NCBI RefSeq assembly: GCF_015350975.1
Contig: NZ_JADKRX010000004.1
Location: forward strand, 186,001-250,000
Direction: 5' to 3'
Origin: Curtobacterium sp. VKM Ac-1395
GTDB lineage: Bacteria; Actinomycetota; Actinomycetes; Actinomycetales; Microbacteriaceae
DNA: 64,000 bases
Part shown: positions 8,769 to 17,760 of the stretch, one piece after another
How positions within the stretch are numbered: the stretch's first letter is position 1
Layout of the letters: every line of letters starts with the position of its first letter
Program-made: the position numbers and the translations under genes
The notes under the pieces: generated by a model
Seen by the model: only the letters and a program-made list of their open reading frames with translations
What the model was told of the DNA's origin: nothing
Databases searched by the model: none

Positions 8769-8836
8769 GATCGCGCGGTGACGGATCCGGTCGGCGATGC
8801 CCGGGGATCGTGAACCGGATCCTGCACCGCGCGATC
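8769..8836. repeat. Long imperfect inverted repeat after the hydrolase gene
   Basis: Arms 8769-8791 and 8814-8836 pair over 23 bases with only two mismatches: GATCGCGCGGTG, two mismatched bases, then GGATCCGGT, and the reverse on the other side. The loop is 22 nt. It begins 41 bp after the hydrolase stop and could end transcription, although no T-run follows. It lies in the 336-bp gene-free stretch 8728-9063, which otherwise holds only the 14-bp tandem array below. Confidence 0.75.
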
Positions 8837-8857
8837 TCGGATCCCACGGTCGGCAGC

Positions 8858-8954
8858 GCAGACCCGGCGCCCCAGACCCGGCGCCCCAGACCCGGCGCCC
8901 CAGACCCGGCGCCCCAGACCCGGCGCCCCAGACCCGGCGCTCCAGACCCGGCGC
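8858..8954. repeat. 14-bp tandem repeat, seven copies
   Basis: The 11-mer AGACCCGGCGC recurs at 8860, 8874, 8888, 8902, 8916, 8930 and 8944, an exact 14-base period with unit CCCAGACCCGGCGC. Only the last copies vary (GCT for GCC). The period is not a multiple of three and no gene uses it. It ends about 110 bp before the gene at 9064. There are no spacers, so this is not a CRISPR array. Confidence 0.93.
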
Positions 8955-9063
8955 TCCCGTACCGCCGACGTCCCCGACGCCGTCCAGACGGGGTGCACGC
9001 TGCGCCCCGGCGCCGCGCACGCCACCCGGACGCCGGCTTACGACCGGGGGAGTAGACAGACGC

Positions 9064-9426
9064 ATGGGACAGCTCATCTACGCCGGCGAGACACTCGACC
9101 TGCACATCGACGACCGGGCCCTGACGCACCTGCAGATCGTCATCGTCAACCTGCTCCGGCGCGACCACCGTTTCGTGTTCTCGTGGAAGGACGACGTCAC
9201 CCACGGGGACGGTCGCAGCAGCATCTGGCTGCACCCGAACGTCAGCCTGCACTTCAGCTTCGCTGGTGGTCGCACGCCGTCGATCAACCGGTCGTGGCTC
9301 GAACAGCTCTACGCGTCGGCGTCGTCCGGGTCCGGACTCGTGCTCACGCCGGAGCCGGTCGACACCAGTGTGGGCGACGACTCACCGTGGTCGCGCGCCG
9401 TGGCGCCGGGCTCCGACGAGTCGTAG
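9064..9426 (+). CDS. Small conserved actinobacterial protein, DUF7882-like
   Basis: 120 residues, soluble. MGQLIYAGETLDLHIDDRAL, FSWKDDVTHGDGRSSIW, HFSFAG and PSINRSWLEQLYASA resemble a short family common in Microbacteriaceae, which databases call DUF7882 or wrongly ATP-dependent DNA ligase. No catalytic motif is visible and its role is unknown. GGGGGAG at 9046-9052 is a good ribosome site for ATG 9064. It stands alone. The 250 bp after it hold no convincing gene, only a short perfect palindrome, CGGGTTC-C-GAACCCG, at 9613-9627. Confidence 0.75.
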   Translation: MGQLIYAGETLDLHIDDRALTHLQIVIVNLLRRDHRFVFSWKDDVTHGDGRSSIWLHPNVSLHFSFAGGRTPSINRSWLEQLYASASSGSGLVLTPEPVDTSVGDDSPWSRAVAPGSDES

Positions 9427-9676
9427 CGTCCTACCATCATGAAGTTTCTTCGTCAACGGGTTCCGCGCCATCAGGACCATCGCGTACGGTGGCCCCATCG
9501 CCCGATGCGCGGACCTGCGCCGGCTCAGGGCGCCGCGTGGGCCTCGGGAGACCTGGATCAGGGGGTTCCCGCGCGTATCGAGTGATGAGGTCGTCGTCCC
9601 CGGCAGAGGATTCGGGTTCCGAACCCGGGGGCGGCGACCACCTCACGATCTCGGCAGCCCGCCGTCGCCGCGGTGC

Positions 9677-11461
9677 TCAGTAGACGTCGCGCACGTACCG
9701 CTTCGCCCGGCGCAGGTCGGCCAGGTAGTCCACTGCGTCGTCGGCCCCACGACCGCGCTCCGTCGCGATGACGTCGAGCAGCGCAGCCTCGACGTCCTTC
9801 GCCATGCGGGACGCGTCGCCGCACACCGTGAAGGTCGCGCCGTCCTCGAGCCAGGCGTACAGCTCCCGTGACTGCTCGCGCATCCGCGTCTGCACGTAGA
9901 CCTTCTCGGCCTGGTCGCGTGAGAACGCCAGGTCGAGGCGGGTCAGCACGCCGTCGGCCTGCAGCGCGGACAGCTCGTCCGCGTAGACGAAGTCCGTGTC
10001 GCGGTGCTGGTCACCGAAGAACAGCCAGTTGCGGCCCGTCGCACCGCTCGCGGCACGCTCGTGCAGGAACCCGCGGAACGGCGCGATGCCCGTGCCCGGC
10101 CCGACCATGACGAGCGGGGCGTCACCGTCCGCCGGCACACCGAACGCCGCGTTCGGCTGCAGGTACACGCCGACCTCGTCGCCGACCTGGACCCGGTCGG
10201 CCAGGTGTGTCGACGCCACCCCGGAGTGCTTCCGGTGGTCGTCGCCATACCGTACGGACGCCACGGTCAGGTGGATCCGGTCCGGGTGCGCGAGCGGGCT
10301 CGACGAGATCGAGTACTGGCGCGCCTGCAGCGGCCGGAGGAACGGCAGCAGCTCGTCGAGGCCCGGCGCCGTGTCACCGGCGTCGCGGAGCAGGTCGAGC
10401 ACGTCGCGCCCCCAGAGCCAGCGGTCGAGCTCCTGCTTGTCGCCGTGCGCGACCACCGCCGCGAGCTCGCTGGCGGGTGCCCGCTGCACGAGGTCGGCGA
10501 TCAGGTCCTTCGACGGCGTCCGGACCTCGCGGTCCGTGCGCAGCAGCTCGCGGACCGACCGGCCGTCGAACGTCTCGTCGCCCGTGGCACCGAGGTGCTC
10601 GAGCAGGTGGTCCACCAGGGTGTCGTCGTTCACGGGCACCACGGCCAGCGCGTCGCCGGCGGCGTACGTGATGCCGCTGTCGCCGAGGTCGAACTCGTAG
10701 TGCCGGATCTCCTTCGCGCTGCGCGGGTCGGAGAGCAGACGGTTCTCCACCAGGCGCGCCGGGTACGGGTTGCGCTTGGTCCACTGGGACCCCGGACGGG
10801 AGGCCCGGGTCGACCCCGCCCCGCCGGCCGCGGTCGTGCCCGTGGTCACCGTCCCGGTCGCGCCGGTGCCGCCGGTCGCGCCGGTCTCAGCGGCGATCCG
10901 GTCGAGGACGGCGGCGGTCCAGAGGGCGGCCGGGTCCTCGTAGTCGACGTCGCAGTCGACGCGGTCGTGGACCCGGGTGGCGCCGAGCTGCTCGAACCGG
11001 GTGTCGAGGAGCTTGCCGGCCTGGCAGAACTCGTCGTAGCTCGTGTCGCCGAGCCCGAGGACGGCGTACTGCAGGCCCTCGAGGCGGGGCACGGTGCTCG
11101 CCTGGACCGCGTCCCAGAACAGGCCGGCGTTGTCGGGCATCTCGCCCTCGCCGTACGTCGAGGTGACGACGAGCACGTGCGACATCCCGGCGAGCTGCTC
11201 CGGCGTGACGTCGTCGAGCGCTCGTGCCCGGCCGCCGAGCCCGCGGGCGGTCGCCCCGGCCACGAGCTGGTCGGCGAGGGCCTCCGCGGTGCCGGTCTGC
11301 GTGCCGAACAGCACGTCGACGGTGGTCGTCGGCGTGCTCGGGGCCGTGGCGGTGCCGGCGGCGGCGATGCCCGCGATGAACCCGGCGAGCCAGGACTCCT
11401 GCGCGGCCGAGAACGGGGCGTCGACCGGGATCAGCTGACCGGTCGGGGGCAGGACGCTCAC
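9677..11461 (-). CDS. Diflavin NADPH reductase (CysJ/cytochrome P450 reductase type)
   Basis: 594 residues. Flavodoxin-like FMN domain at about 47-190 (LFGTQTGTAEALADQL, TSTYGEGEMPDNA, LGLGDTSYDEFCQAGK), a low-complexity Gly/Thr linker near 195-220, then FAD/NADPH domains: RQYSISSSPLAHP, HSGVASTHLAD, VGPGTGIAPFRGFLHER, FGDQHRDTDFVY, FSRDQAEKVYVQ and a terminal aromatic residue. Such proteins pass NADPH electrons through FAD and FMN to a partner oxidoreductase. The usual partner is sulfite reductase haemoprotein, but none is here. Instead the GTG start overlaps the stop of the glutamate-synthase-like gene by four bases, so this is probably its electron donor. Confidence 0.88.
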   Translation of the reverse strand: MSVLPPTGQLIPVDAPFSAAQESWLAGFIAGIAAAGTATAPSTPTTTVDVLFGTQTGTAEALADQLVAGATARGLGGRARALDDVTPEQLAGMSHVLVVTSTYGEGEMPDNAGLFWDAVQASTVPRLEGLQYAVLGLGDTSYDEFCQAGKLLDTRFEQLGATRVHDRVDCDVDYEDPAALWTAAVLDRIAAETGATGGTGATGTVTTGTTAAGGAGSTRASRPGSQWTKRNPYPARLVENRLLSDPRSAKEIRHYEFDLGDSGITYAAGDALAVVPVNDDTLVDHLLEHLGATGDETFDGRSVRELLRTDREVRTPSKDLIADLVQRAPASELAAVVAHGDKQELDRWLWGRDVLDLLRDAGDTAPGLDELLPFLRPLQARQYSISSSPLAHPDRIHLTVASVRYGDDHRKHSGVASTHLADRVQVGDEVGVYLQPNAAFGVPADGDAPLVMVGPGTGIAPFRGFLHERAASGATGRNWLFFGDQHRDTDFVYADELSALQADGVLTRLDLAFSRDQAEKVYVQTRMREQSRELYAWLEDGATFTVCGDASRMAKDVEAALLDVIATERGRGADDAVDYLADLRRAKRYVRDVY

Positions 11462-14400
11462 GCGGTCACCGCCTCGGCCGGGGCCTGCGGGGCGCGGCGG
11501 GCGATGTCCTCGAGTGCCGCGGTCGCGAGGAGCTCGTCGAAGCGGGCCTCGTGCAGGCGTCCGTCGTTCTTGGCGTTCTGGTGCATGATCCAGCCCGTGG
11601 TGCCGGGTGCGTCCATGCTGCGGTTGTTCCGCTGCGTGAGCGCACGCTTGTGGTCGTCGAGGCGCTTCACCGCGATGAGCGTCGCGAGCTGGTCGTCCGT
11701 GAAGCGCTCGAGCGTGCCGCGGAGGTACTTCACGACGCGCTGCTTGACGAAGAAGTCCTCGGTGAGCACCAGGTTCCGCACGGCCTCGAGCACCCGGGGG
11801 TCGGCGGGACCGACGGCGCCGGGCACGCGCTCGAGCGCCAGGTCCTGGGCGACGCCGAGCACCGTGTACGACGACAGGAGCGAGAACAGGTCGCCGCCCT
11901 GGTCGCCGAGCGCGGGGGCCCGGCCGCCGAGCACCGTGCGGCGGTCCCGGTAGTCGAGCTTGAACGCGCGGAGCTTGTCCGTCGCGGTCGAGACGGCGAG
12001 CTCGTCGAGCAGCTCGTTCCGGGTCGAACCGGTCAGGATCGCGTCAGCGTCCTGGGTGAGCAGGAGCGCCCGGGGCATGCCGACGAAGACGTGCGTCCGC
12101 GTGGTCTCCCAGTCCGCGAGCAGGCGGGCGGCGAGCTCGGAGCCCGTCGCCTCGAGGTGCCACGTCAGGAGCAGGCGGGCGGCGTCCTCGTGGAAGGCGC
12201 CGCGCGCGGTGTCGAGCACCGGGAAGACCAGGAGCGAGTCGGTGCTGGCGCGCTCGGCCACCCGGCCGGTCGGGTCGTACTGGTACAGGAACCCGCCGGA
12301 CATGCCGTTGCCGAGGCCCTTGCCGAAGCCGCCGAGGTTGAACACGGCACCGCCGGTCATGTACTCGCAGCCGAAGTCGCCGACGCCCTCGACCACGGCG
12401 GTCGCGCCGGAGTTCCGGACAGCGAAGCGGTCGCCCGCCTCGCCCTGCACGAAGGTCCTGCCGCCCGTCGCGCCGAACAGCGCGAAGTTGCCGACCAGGA
12501 CGTTGCCGCCGCGCTCGGAGCTGCCGCCACCGGGCGCACGGACGACGATGCGCCCGCCGCTCTGGCTCTTGCCGACGCCGTCGTTCGCGGTGCCGGTGTG
12601 GTCGAGCGTCACGCCGTCGTTGTTGAACACGCCGTAGGACTGCCCGGCGGAGCCGCTCGTGCGGATCGTCACGGCACCGTCGACGAGCCGACGACGTCCG
12701 CGGTCGTCGGTCGACACCGCGGGGGCACCCTGCAGGGCGTCGGCCCCGAGCTCGTGGTTGAGGACGCGCTCCAGGTCGATGCCGAGCTGGCCGCCGACGG
12801 ACTTGTCCGCGTTGCCGAGGAGCACGCCGTCGATCGTCACGCTGTGCTCGTGCCGGACGAGCAGGGCCTCGCGGACCCGCTCGATGAGCGCGTCGTCGGT
12901 GGCGTAGTCCTTCTCCAGGTACTCCGGGTCCGTGACGACCTTCTCGGGCACCTGCGTGAGCAGCGCCCGGACGTCGAGCCGCCCGACGCTGGCCGGGTGG
13001 TCGAGGAGCTGGAGCAGGTCGGTGCGGCCACGGGCCTCGCGCAGGGAGCGCAGGCCGAGGCGGGCGAGGATCTGCCGGACGTCGTGGGCGATGTTCAGCA
13101 GGTACTGCGCGAGCGCGCGGGGGTCGCCCTCGAACGCCTCGGCGTTCGTGGTCAGGCCCGCCGGGCACTTCACGTTGCAGTTCTTCGCCATCACGCAGCC
13201 GAGCATCATCAGCGCGGTGGTGCCGAACTCGAACGAGTCCCCGCCGAGCAGCGCCGAGGTGACGACGTCGCTGCCGGTCTGGTGCGCACCCGAGCAGCGG
13301 AGGACGACCTTCTGGCGCAGCCCGTTCGCGACGAGGGCCTGGTGCACCTCGGCCACGCCGATCTCCGCGGAGCGGCCGGCGTACTTCAGGCTCGTGACGG
13401 CCGCGGCCCCCGTGCCGCCGGTGTTCCCGGCGACGTTGATGACGTCGGCGCCGGCCTTCGCGACACCCACGGCGATCGTGCCGATGCCCTCGGAGGACAC
13501 CAGCTTCACGATCACCCGGACGCGCGCGGCCTTGCAGTCGTGGATGAGCTGCGCGAGGTCCTCGATCGAGTACGTGTCGTGGTGCGGCGGCGGCGAGATG
13601 AGCTCGACGCCGGGGGTGCCACCACGTGCGGCGGCGATGTCGACCGTGACCTTCGCGGCGGGCAGCTGGCCGCCCTCGCCGGGCTTCGCGCCCTGGCCGA
13701 TCTTGATCTCCAGCTCCTCGAGCATCGGGTCGGCGAGGTAGCCCGCCCAGATGCCGAACCGGCCGGAGGCGAACTGCTTGATGCGGGAGCCGCGGATGGT
13801 GCCGTAGCGGGTGTGGTGCTCGCCGCCCTCGCCGCTGTTCGACATCCCGCCGACCATGTTCGTGCCGTGCGCGACGGCCTCGTGCGCGGTCGCGACGAGG
13901 GCGCCGTGGCTCATCGCCCCGGACGCCAGGGTCCTGGTGACCTCGTGTGCCGGCTGCACCTCGTCGAGCTCGACGCTGGCCGGGGCGCTCTCGAGCAGCC
14001 CGAGCAGGTCCACGGCGGAGCCGGTGGCGCGGAGCGTCACCTGGTCGGCGTCGACGGAGTCGACGTCCACCTGGCCGGGGAAGAGCAGGCCGAGCCCGTC
14101 CGCGAGGGCCTGGTGGCGCAGTGCACCCAGCGACGCCGTCGACGTGAGCTCCAGGCGGAACCGGGCCGGGCCTCCCGACCGGCTGTCGTCAGCAGACGGA
14201 CGCGAGCCGAGCAGGCCGCGCACCGTGACGCTGCTGTTGCCGGTCAGCGAGAACCGGCCGAGCTCACGCGCGAAGTCCTCGGCGTCGTCGATGCCGGTGA
14301 CGTCCGCGGGGAGGGCGAGCACGTCGCGGAGCGCGGAGGGGCGACGGGAGCGCTCCTCGTGCGTGGTCTGCAGGAACGTGCGGTAGCCGGGGGTGATGCG

Positions 14401-17055
14401 GAAGGCGTCGATCTCGGCCGTGCTGAGCCGGTCGTAGCCGGTGTTCCGGTACGCCGCGTCGGTGATGCCGAAGGCGTCGTCGAGCTGGCCGAGCGTCAGC
14501 AGGCGGAGGGCCTCAGAGTCACCGGCGCGCTCGAAGGACGGGCGCTCCTCGGTCATGCCGCCGAAGCCGCGGACGGACGCCACGCCGAACGAGTGCCCGG
14601 CACCGTCCGAGCGCTCCTTGAACAGGCCGAGCAGCGGCACCTGGGCGTCGCCCTGCACGGCGACGGCGCGCTCGTGCCAGTCGGTCGCCGCCTGCGCGAT
14701 GCGGGTGAAGCCGACGCCGCCGACCGGGGCCTGCATGTGCGGGAAGACGCGGGCGAACAGGTCGTCACGGGTGTCGAGGTAGTTCGGCTCGAAGAACTCG
14801 CCGCCGATGTAGCTCTCGGCGGTGCACAGGCCGACGCGGCCCATCGTCTTCGCGAGGGCCTTCTCCGCGGCCTTCCGGAACTGCTTCAGTGCGAGGTCCG
14901 TCGCGGTCAGCTCGCCGGCCGGCGCGGGGGCTGCAGGGTACTTCTCCTCGGCACGCAGGCGCGCGCTCAGGCTGTAGACCGCCGCGGCACCGAAGCCGAG
15001 GGCCGTCGCCACGTGGTGCGACGACGGCAGCTGCCCGGACTCCGCGACCACGGAGACCCGCAGCCGCAGCCCGGTCTCGATGAGGCGCTGGTTCACGGCC
15101 GCGACCGCGAGGATCACGGGCAGGGGCGCGCGGGTGGAGGACACCTCGCGGTCCGTGACGACCGCGATGCCGCCGGTGCGCTCGGCGAAGCGGACGACGT
15201 CCTCGGCGAGCTGCAGCACGGCGGCGCGCATGGCGTCGGCGTTGGCCTGCTCGTCGTCGCGGACGGGGGTGTAGAGCATGTCGAAGCGCTCGAGCGGCAC
15301 GACGTCCTGGTCGCGCAGTCGGACCATGTCGAGGTGACCGAGGATCGGCGACTCCACGACGAGTTGCCGGGTCGTCGCGCCGGTGCCGTGGCCCGGGTCG
15401 GTGGCGCTGCCGGTGCCGTCCGGCTTGCTGCCGAGGGTCACGCGCATGCTCATGCCGTCGGCCTCGCGGATCGAGTCCAGCGGCGGGTTCGTGACCTGGG
15501 CGAAGCGCTGCGAGAAGTACTTCGCCATGCCGCCCTCGGTGTCGCTGAGCGCGTTGATGGCGTTGCCGTAGCCCATCGCCGAGATCCGCTCCGAGCCGTT
15601 CTGCAGCATCGGGTCGAGCATGAACCGGAAGCTCTCCTGGTTCAGCGAGTACGCCACGTAGCGGCCCTGGAGCGACAGGTCGCCGTCATAGCCGAGGGTG
15701 TTCGTGGTGCGGTCGTAGTCCGGCGCGGGCAGGTCGTCGAGGTTCACCCGGGCCGCGTCGAGGAGGGTCTCGTAGTCGCGGCGGGCAGCGAGCATCGACA
15801 GGACCTCGCCGGTGCGCATCAGCGAACCGGTGCGGTGGTCGACGACGAGCATGCCGCCGGCCTCGATCCGGCCGCGGTGCACGACCTCGTCGTCGGGGAA
15901 CGTCACCTGGCCGGACTCCGACGACACCATGAGGTACTCGGACGTCTGCACCGTGCGCAGCGGCCGCAGCCCGAGGCGGTCGAGCCGGGCGCCCACGACG
16001 TCGCCGTCGCTGAAGATCACCGCGGCGGGTCCGTCGTTCTTCTCCTCGTACAGCGAGAAGTACTCGAGCATCGCGCGGACGTCGGGCGTCAGGGTGCGGT
16101 CGTTCTCCCACGCCGGCGGCATGAGGGTGACCACGGCCTCGACGATCTCGAGCCCGTCGTCGAACACGCGGCTCTGCAGCGTCTGGTCGAGGCGGCTCGA
16201 GTCGGACTGGCCGGGCGGGCGCACGATGCTGCGGGTGCGGGCACGCGCCAGCGCCTCGTCGGACAGCCGGTTCTTCCGGTCGGTGTTCAGCTCGCCGTTG
16301 TGCGCCATCAGGCGGAACGGCTGCGCCATCGTCGGGTGCGGCTCGGTGTTCGTCGAGAAGCGGGTGTGGAAGTACAGCGTGTGGACCGAGTGCCGGGGGT
16401 CACGGAGGTCCGTGAAGTACCCGATGACCTCGCCGGAGTTCAGGCGGCCCTTGAGGACCTGCGTGCGCGCGCTCAGCGACAGCGGCGACAGGGCGGCGTG
16501 CTCCAGGTGCTGCTCGGCTGCCTGACCGTAGGAGACGGCCTCGATGGCGAGCAGCGCCCGGTTCGCGGCGGCGTCGACCTCGGCGCGGGACCAGGCCTCG
16601 GGGGCGCGGAAGACCCACTGCACGATCGGGAGCTGGTACTGCTCGGCCTCGGGGCGCGCCACCGTGTGGTCGACGGGGACGTCGCGGACCAGGAGGAGCT
16701 CGAAGCCCTCGGTGGTGACGGCGTCCGCGACGGTGCGTTCCGCCGCGGCGCGCTCGGTCGGGTCGGTCGGGACGAAGCAGTTCGCGACGCCGAAGTGGCC
16801 GGCGCGGAGCGGCTCGCCGGTGAGCGCGCTGAAGAACTCCACCGACAGGTCGATGCTCACGCCCGCGCCGTCGCCGACGCCCTCGGAGGACTTGCCACCG
16901 CGGTGCGGGATCGCACAGAGCGCCTCGTCGCCCTTGCGGATGACGTCGTGGCTCGGGGTCCCGTCGAGACGGGTGATGAAGCCGACGCCACAGGCGGAGG
17001 ATTCGCGGGCAGGGTCGTACAGACCGAAGGGAGAGGGGTTCACGAGCGTGTCCAT
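11458..17055 (-). CDS. Glutamate-synthase-like large protein with C-terminal extension
   Basis: 1865 residues, about 350 longer than typical GltB. Order seen: a 21-residue leader, then Cys22 in SSACGVGF (class II glutamine amidotransferase nucleophile after cleavage), PHRGGKSSEGVGDGAG, MAHNGELNTDRKNR, a central domain (about 480-780), the FMN/oxoglutarate domain (about 1060-1420: MSNSGEGGEHH, IKQFASGRFGIWAGYL, GQGAKPGEGGQLP), an iron-sulfur motif at Cys1287/1293/1297, a GXGXG region (about 1450-1620) and a roughly 130-residue tail. It should make glutamate from glutamine and oxoglutarate, or do a related amidotransfer. No GltD follows; a diflavin reductase does. A TAGCAT hexamer at 17164-17169 may be its promoter, leaving a leader of about 100 nt. 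Confidence 0.85.
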   Translation of the reverse strand: MDTLVNPSPFGLYDPARESSACGVGFITRLDGTPSHDVIRKGDEALCAIPHRGGKSSEGVGDGAGVSIDLSVEFFSALTGEPLRAGHFGVANCFVPTDPTERAAAERTVADAVTTEGFELLLVRDVPVDHTVARPEAEQYQLPIVQWVFRAPEAWSRAEVDAAANRALLAIEAVSYGQAAEQHLEHAALSPLSLSARTQVLKGRLNSGEVIGYFTDLRDPRHSVHTLYFHTRFSTNTEPHPTMAQPFRLMAHNGELNTDRKNRLSDEALARARTRSIVRPPGQSDSSRLDQTLQSRVFDDGLEIVEAVVTLMPPAWENDRTLTPDVRAMLEYFSLYEEKNDGPAAVIFSDGDVVGARLDRLGLRPLRTVQTSEYLMVSSESGQVTFPDDEVVHRGRIEAGGMLVVDHRTGSLMRTGEVLSMLAARRDYETLLDAARVNLDDLPAPDYDRTTNTLGYDGDLSLQGRYVAYSLNQESFRFMLDPMLQNGSERISAMGYGNAINALSDTEGGMAKYFSQRFAQVTNPPLDSIREADGMSMRVTLGSKPDGTGSATDPGHGTGATTRQLVVESPILGHLDMVRLRDQDVVPLERFDMLYTPVRDDEQANADAMRAAVLQLAEDVVRFAERTGGIAVVTDREVSSTRAPLPVILAVAAVNQRLIETGLRLRVSVVAESGQLPSSHHVATALGFGAAAVYSLSARLRAEEKYPAAPAPAGELTATDLALKQFRKAAEKALAKTMGRVGLCTAESYIGGEFFEPNYLDTRDDLFARVFPHMQAPVGGVGFTRIAQAATDWHERAVAVQGDAQVPLLGLFKERSDGAGHSFGVASVRGFGGMTEERPSFERAGDSEALRLLTLGQLDDAFGITDAAYRNTGYDRLSTAEIDAFRITPGYRTFLQTTHEERSRRPSALRDVLALPADVTGIDDAEDFARELGRFSLTGNSSVTVRGLLGSRPSADDSRSGGPARFRLELTSTASLGALRHQALADGLGLLFPGQVDVDSVDADQVTLRATGSAVDLLGLLESAPASVELDEVQPAHEVTRTLASGAMSHGALVATAHEAVAHGTNMVGGMSNSGEGGEHHTRYGTIRGSRIKQFASGRFGIWAGYLADPMLEELEIKIGQGAKPGEGGQLPAAKVTVDIAAARGGTPGVELISPPPHHDTYSIEDLAQLIHDCKAARVRVIVKLVSSEGIGTIAVGVAKAGADVINVAGNTGGTGAAAVTSLKYAGRSAEIGVAEVHQALVANGLRQKVVLRCSGAHQTGSDVVTSALLGGDSFEFGTTALMMLGCVMAKNCNVKCPAGLTTNAEAFEGDPRALAQYLLNIAHDVRQILARLGLRSLREARGRTDLLQLLDHPASVGRLDVRALLTQVPEKVVTDPEYLEKDYATDDALIERVREALLVRHEHSVTIDGVLLGNADKSVGGQLGIDLERVLNHELGADALQGAPAVSTDDRGRRRLVDGAVTIRTSGSAGQSYGVFNNDGVTLDHTGTANDGVGKSQSGGRIVVRAPGGGSSERGGNVLVGNFALFGATGGRTFVQGEAGDRFAVRNSGATAVVEGVGDFGCEYMTGGAVFNLGGFGKGLGNGMSGGFLYQYDPTGRVAERASTDSLLVFPVLDTARGAFHEDAARLLLTWHLEATGSELAARLLADWETTRTHVFVGMPRALLLTQDADAILTGSTRNELLDELAVSTATDKLRAFKLDYRDRRTVLGGRAPALGDQGGDLFSLLSSYTVLGVAQDLALERVPGAVGPADPRVLEAVRNLVLTEDFFVKQRVVKYLRGTLERFTDDQLATLIAVKRLDDHKRALTQRNNRSMDAPGTTGWIMHQNAKNDGRLHEARFDELLATAALEDIARRAPQAPAEAVTA

Positions 17056-17223
17056 GTGGAGCGGGTGCCAGCAGCGGACGACGGAGGCTGCAACGGTGGA
17101 GCGCTCGCCGCGGGCAGACCGGTGGGTGGCAGTCGGGCCCTGTGGGGGTGGTGCGGTGAGCCGATGCTACGGGCTGGTATACCGCGGGCGCAACACCGTC
17201 GGGTGGGCGGTGGCGCGTCGTGG

Positions 17224-17313
17224 CTGGTGGCGTTCGGCGCGGACGGGTCGGGCGTTGCTGGTGCCGTTCGGCGCCGGCGGGTCGGCCGTGCCTGGTGCCG
17301 TTCGGCGCCGCAC
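17224..17313. repeat. 34-bp tandem repeat, about 2.6 copies
   Basis: Copies begin at 17224, 17258 and 17292 with CTGGTGSCGTTCGGCGC as the common head; the first two are full 34-mers differing at a handful of positions and the third is cut at 22 bases. It lies in the 326-bp gene-free stretch 17056-17381 upstream of the glutamate-synthase-like gene. That stretch also holds the hairpin at 17318 and the probable promoter. Confidence 0.8.
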
Positions 17314-17317
17314 AGCA

Positions 17318-17361
17318 GGAACCGGTCCGAACCGCGGACGTGCGCGGTTCGGACCGGTTCC
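17318..17361. terminator. Perfect 18-bp hairpin, terminator-like
   Basis: Arms 17318-17335 (GGAACCGGTCCGAACCGC) and 17344-17361 are perfectly complementary around an 8-nt loop. It begins 20 bp after the stop of the small acidic protein gene on the minus strand, so ending that transcript is the simplest role. No T-run follows, so an operator or processing site remains possible. Confidence 0.55.
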
Positions 17362-17381
17362 GGTGGTGCAGCGACAGCGGG

Positions 17382-17564
17382 CTACTCGGCGCCCTCGTCC
17401 TCTTCCTGGTTGAAGTGCGAGCCGTCCTCGGTGAAGCCGGCTGCGACGCCCTCGGGGTGGTCGGGGATGGTGCCGTCCTCGCCGAGACCGCCGGGCTTCT
17501 CGGTGCCCTCGGGGTCCGGCGTGCTGTCGTGCGCGTGGGTGTCGGATGCGTTGCTGTCGGTCAT
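17382..17564 (-). CDS. Small acidic hydrophilic protein
   Basis: 60 residues, rich in Asp, Glu and Gly with no hydrophobic core or cysteine: DPEGTEKPGGLGEDGTIPDHPEGVAAGF is its centre. Probably disordered. AAGGAG sits 7 bases before ATG 17564, one of the best ribosome sites in the window, which supports real and strong translation. It is a single gene between hairpin 17318 and repeat copy B1. The function is unknown; I recall similar short proteins in related actinobacteria but cannot name a family. Confidence 0.7.
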   Translation of the reverse strand: MTDSNASDTHAHDSTPDPEGTEKPGGLGEDGTIPDHPEGVAAGFTEDGSHFNQEEDEGAE

Positions 17565-17648
17565 GCGCTGCTCCTTCGCAGATGGTGAGCGGCGGACGTA
17601 CGGTCCGTGTCTCGGGATCGCCACGGTACTCACGCTCCTGGAGCACTT

Positions 17649-17738
17649 GGTGCGAGCTTGCGCACCCCGTGCGAGCTCCTGTGGCCGCACGGGGTGCAGG
17701 ACCTCGCACGGCGCGGGAGAACCCGCACGGTGCGAGCG
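17649..17738. repeat. Dispersed repeat family B, copy 1
   Basis: About 90 bp starting GGTGCGAG and ending GCACGGTGCGAG, with internal GTGCG/CGCAC blocks. Related copies are at 27392, 34063, 37970 and 60001. All lie between genes. The alternating GTGCGAG and CTCGCAC blocks can form several alternative stems. Confidence 0.75.
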
Positions 17739-17760
17739 CGGACGGCTGGTCCCGGGCAGC

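Noticed and set aside
8858..8954. Tandem repeats considered as a CRISPR array
   Set aside because: Repeat units are contiguous with no spacers, and no cas gene is in the window.
9437..9646. A 69-codon frame on the minus strand after the DUF7882-like gene
   Set aside because: No ribosome site, no leaderless hexamer and no recognisable composition; treated as non-coding.
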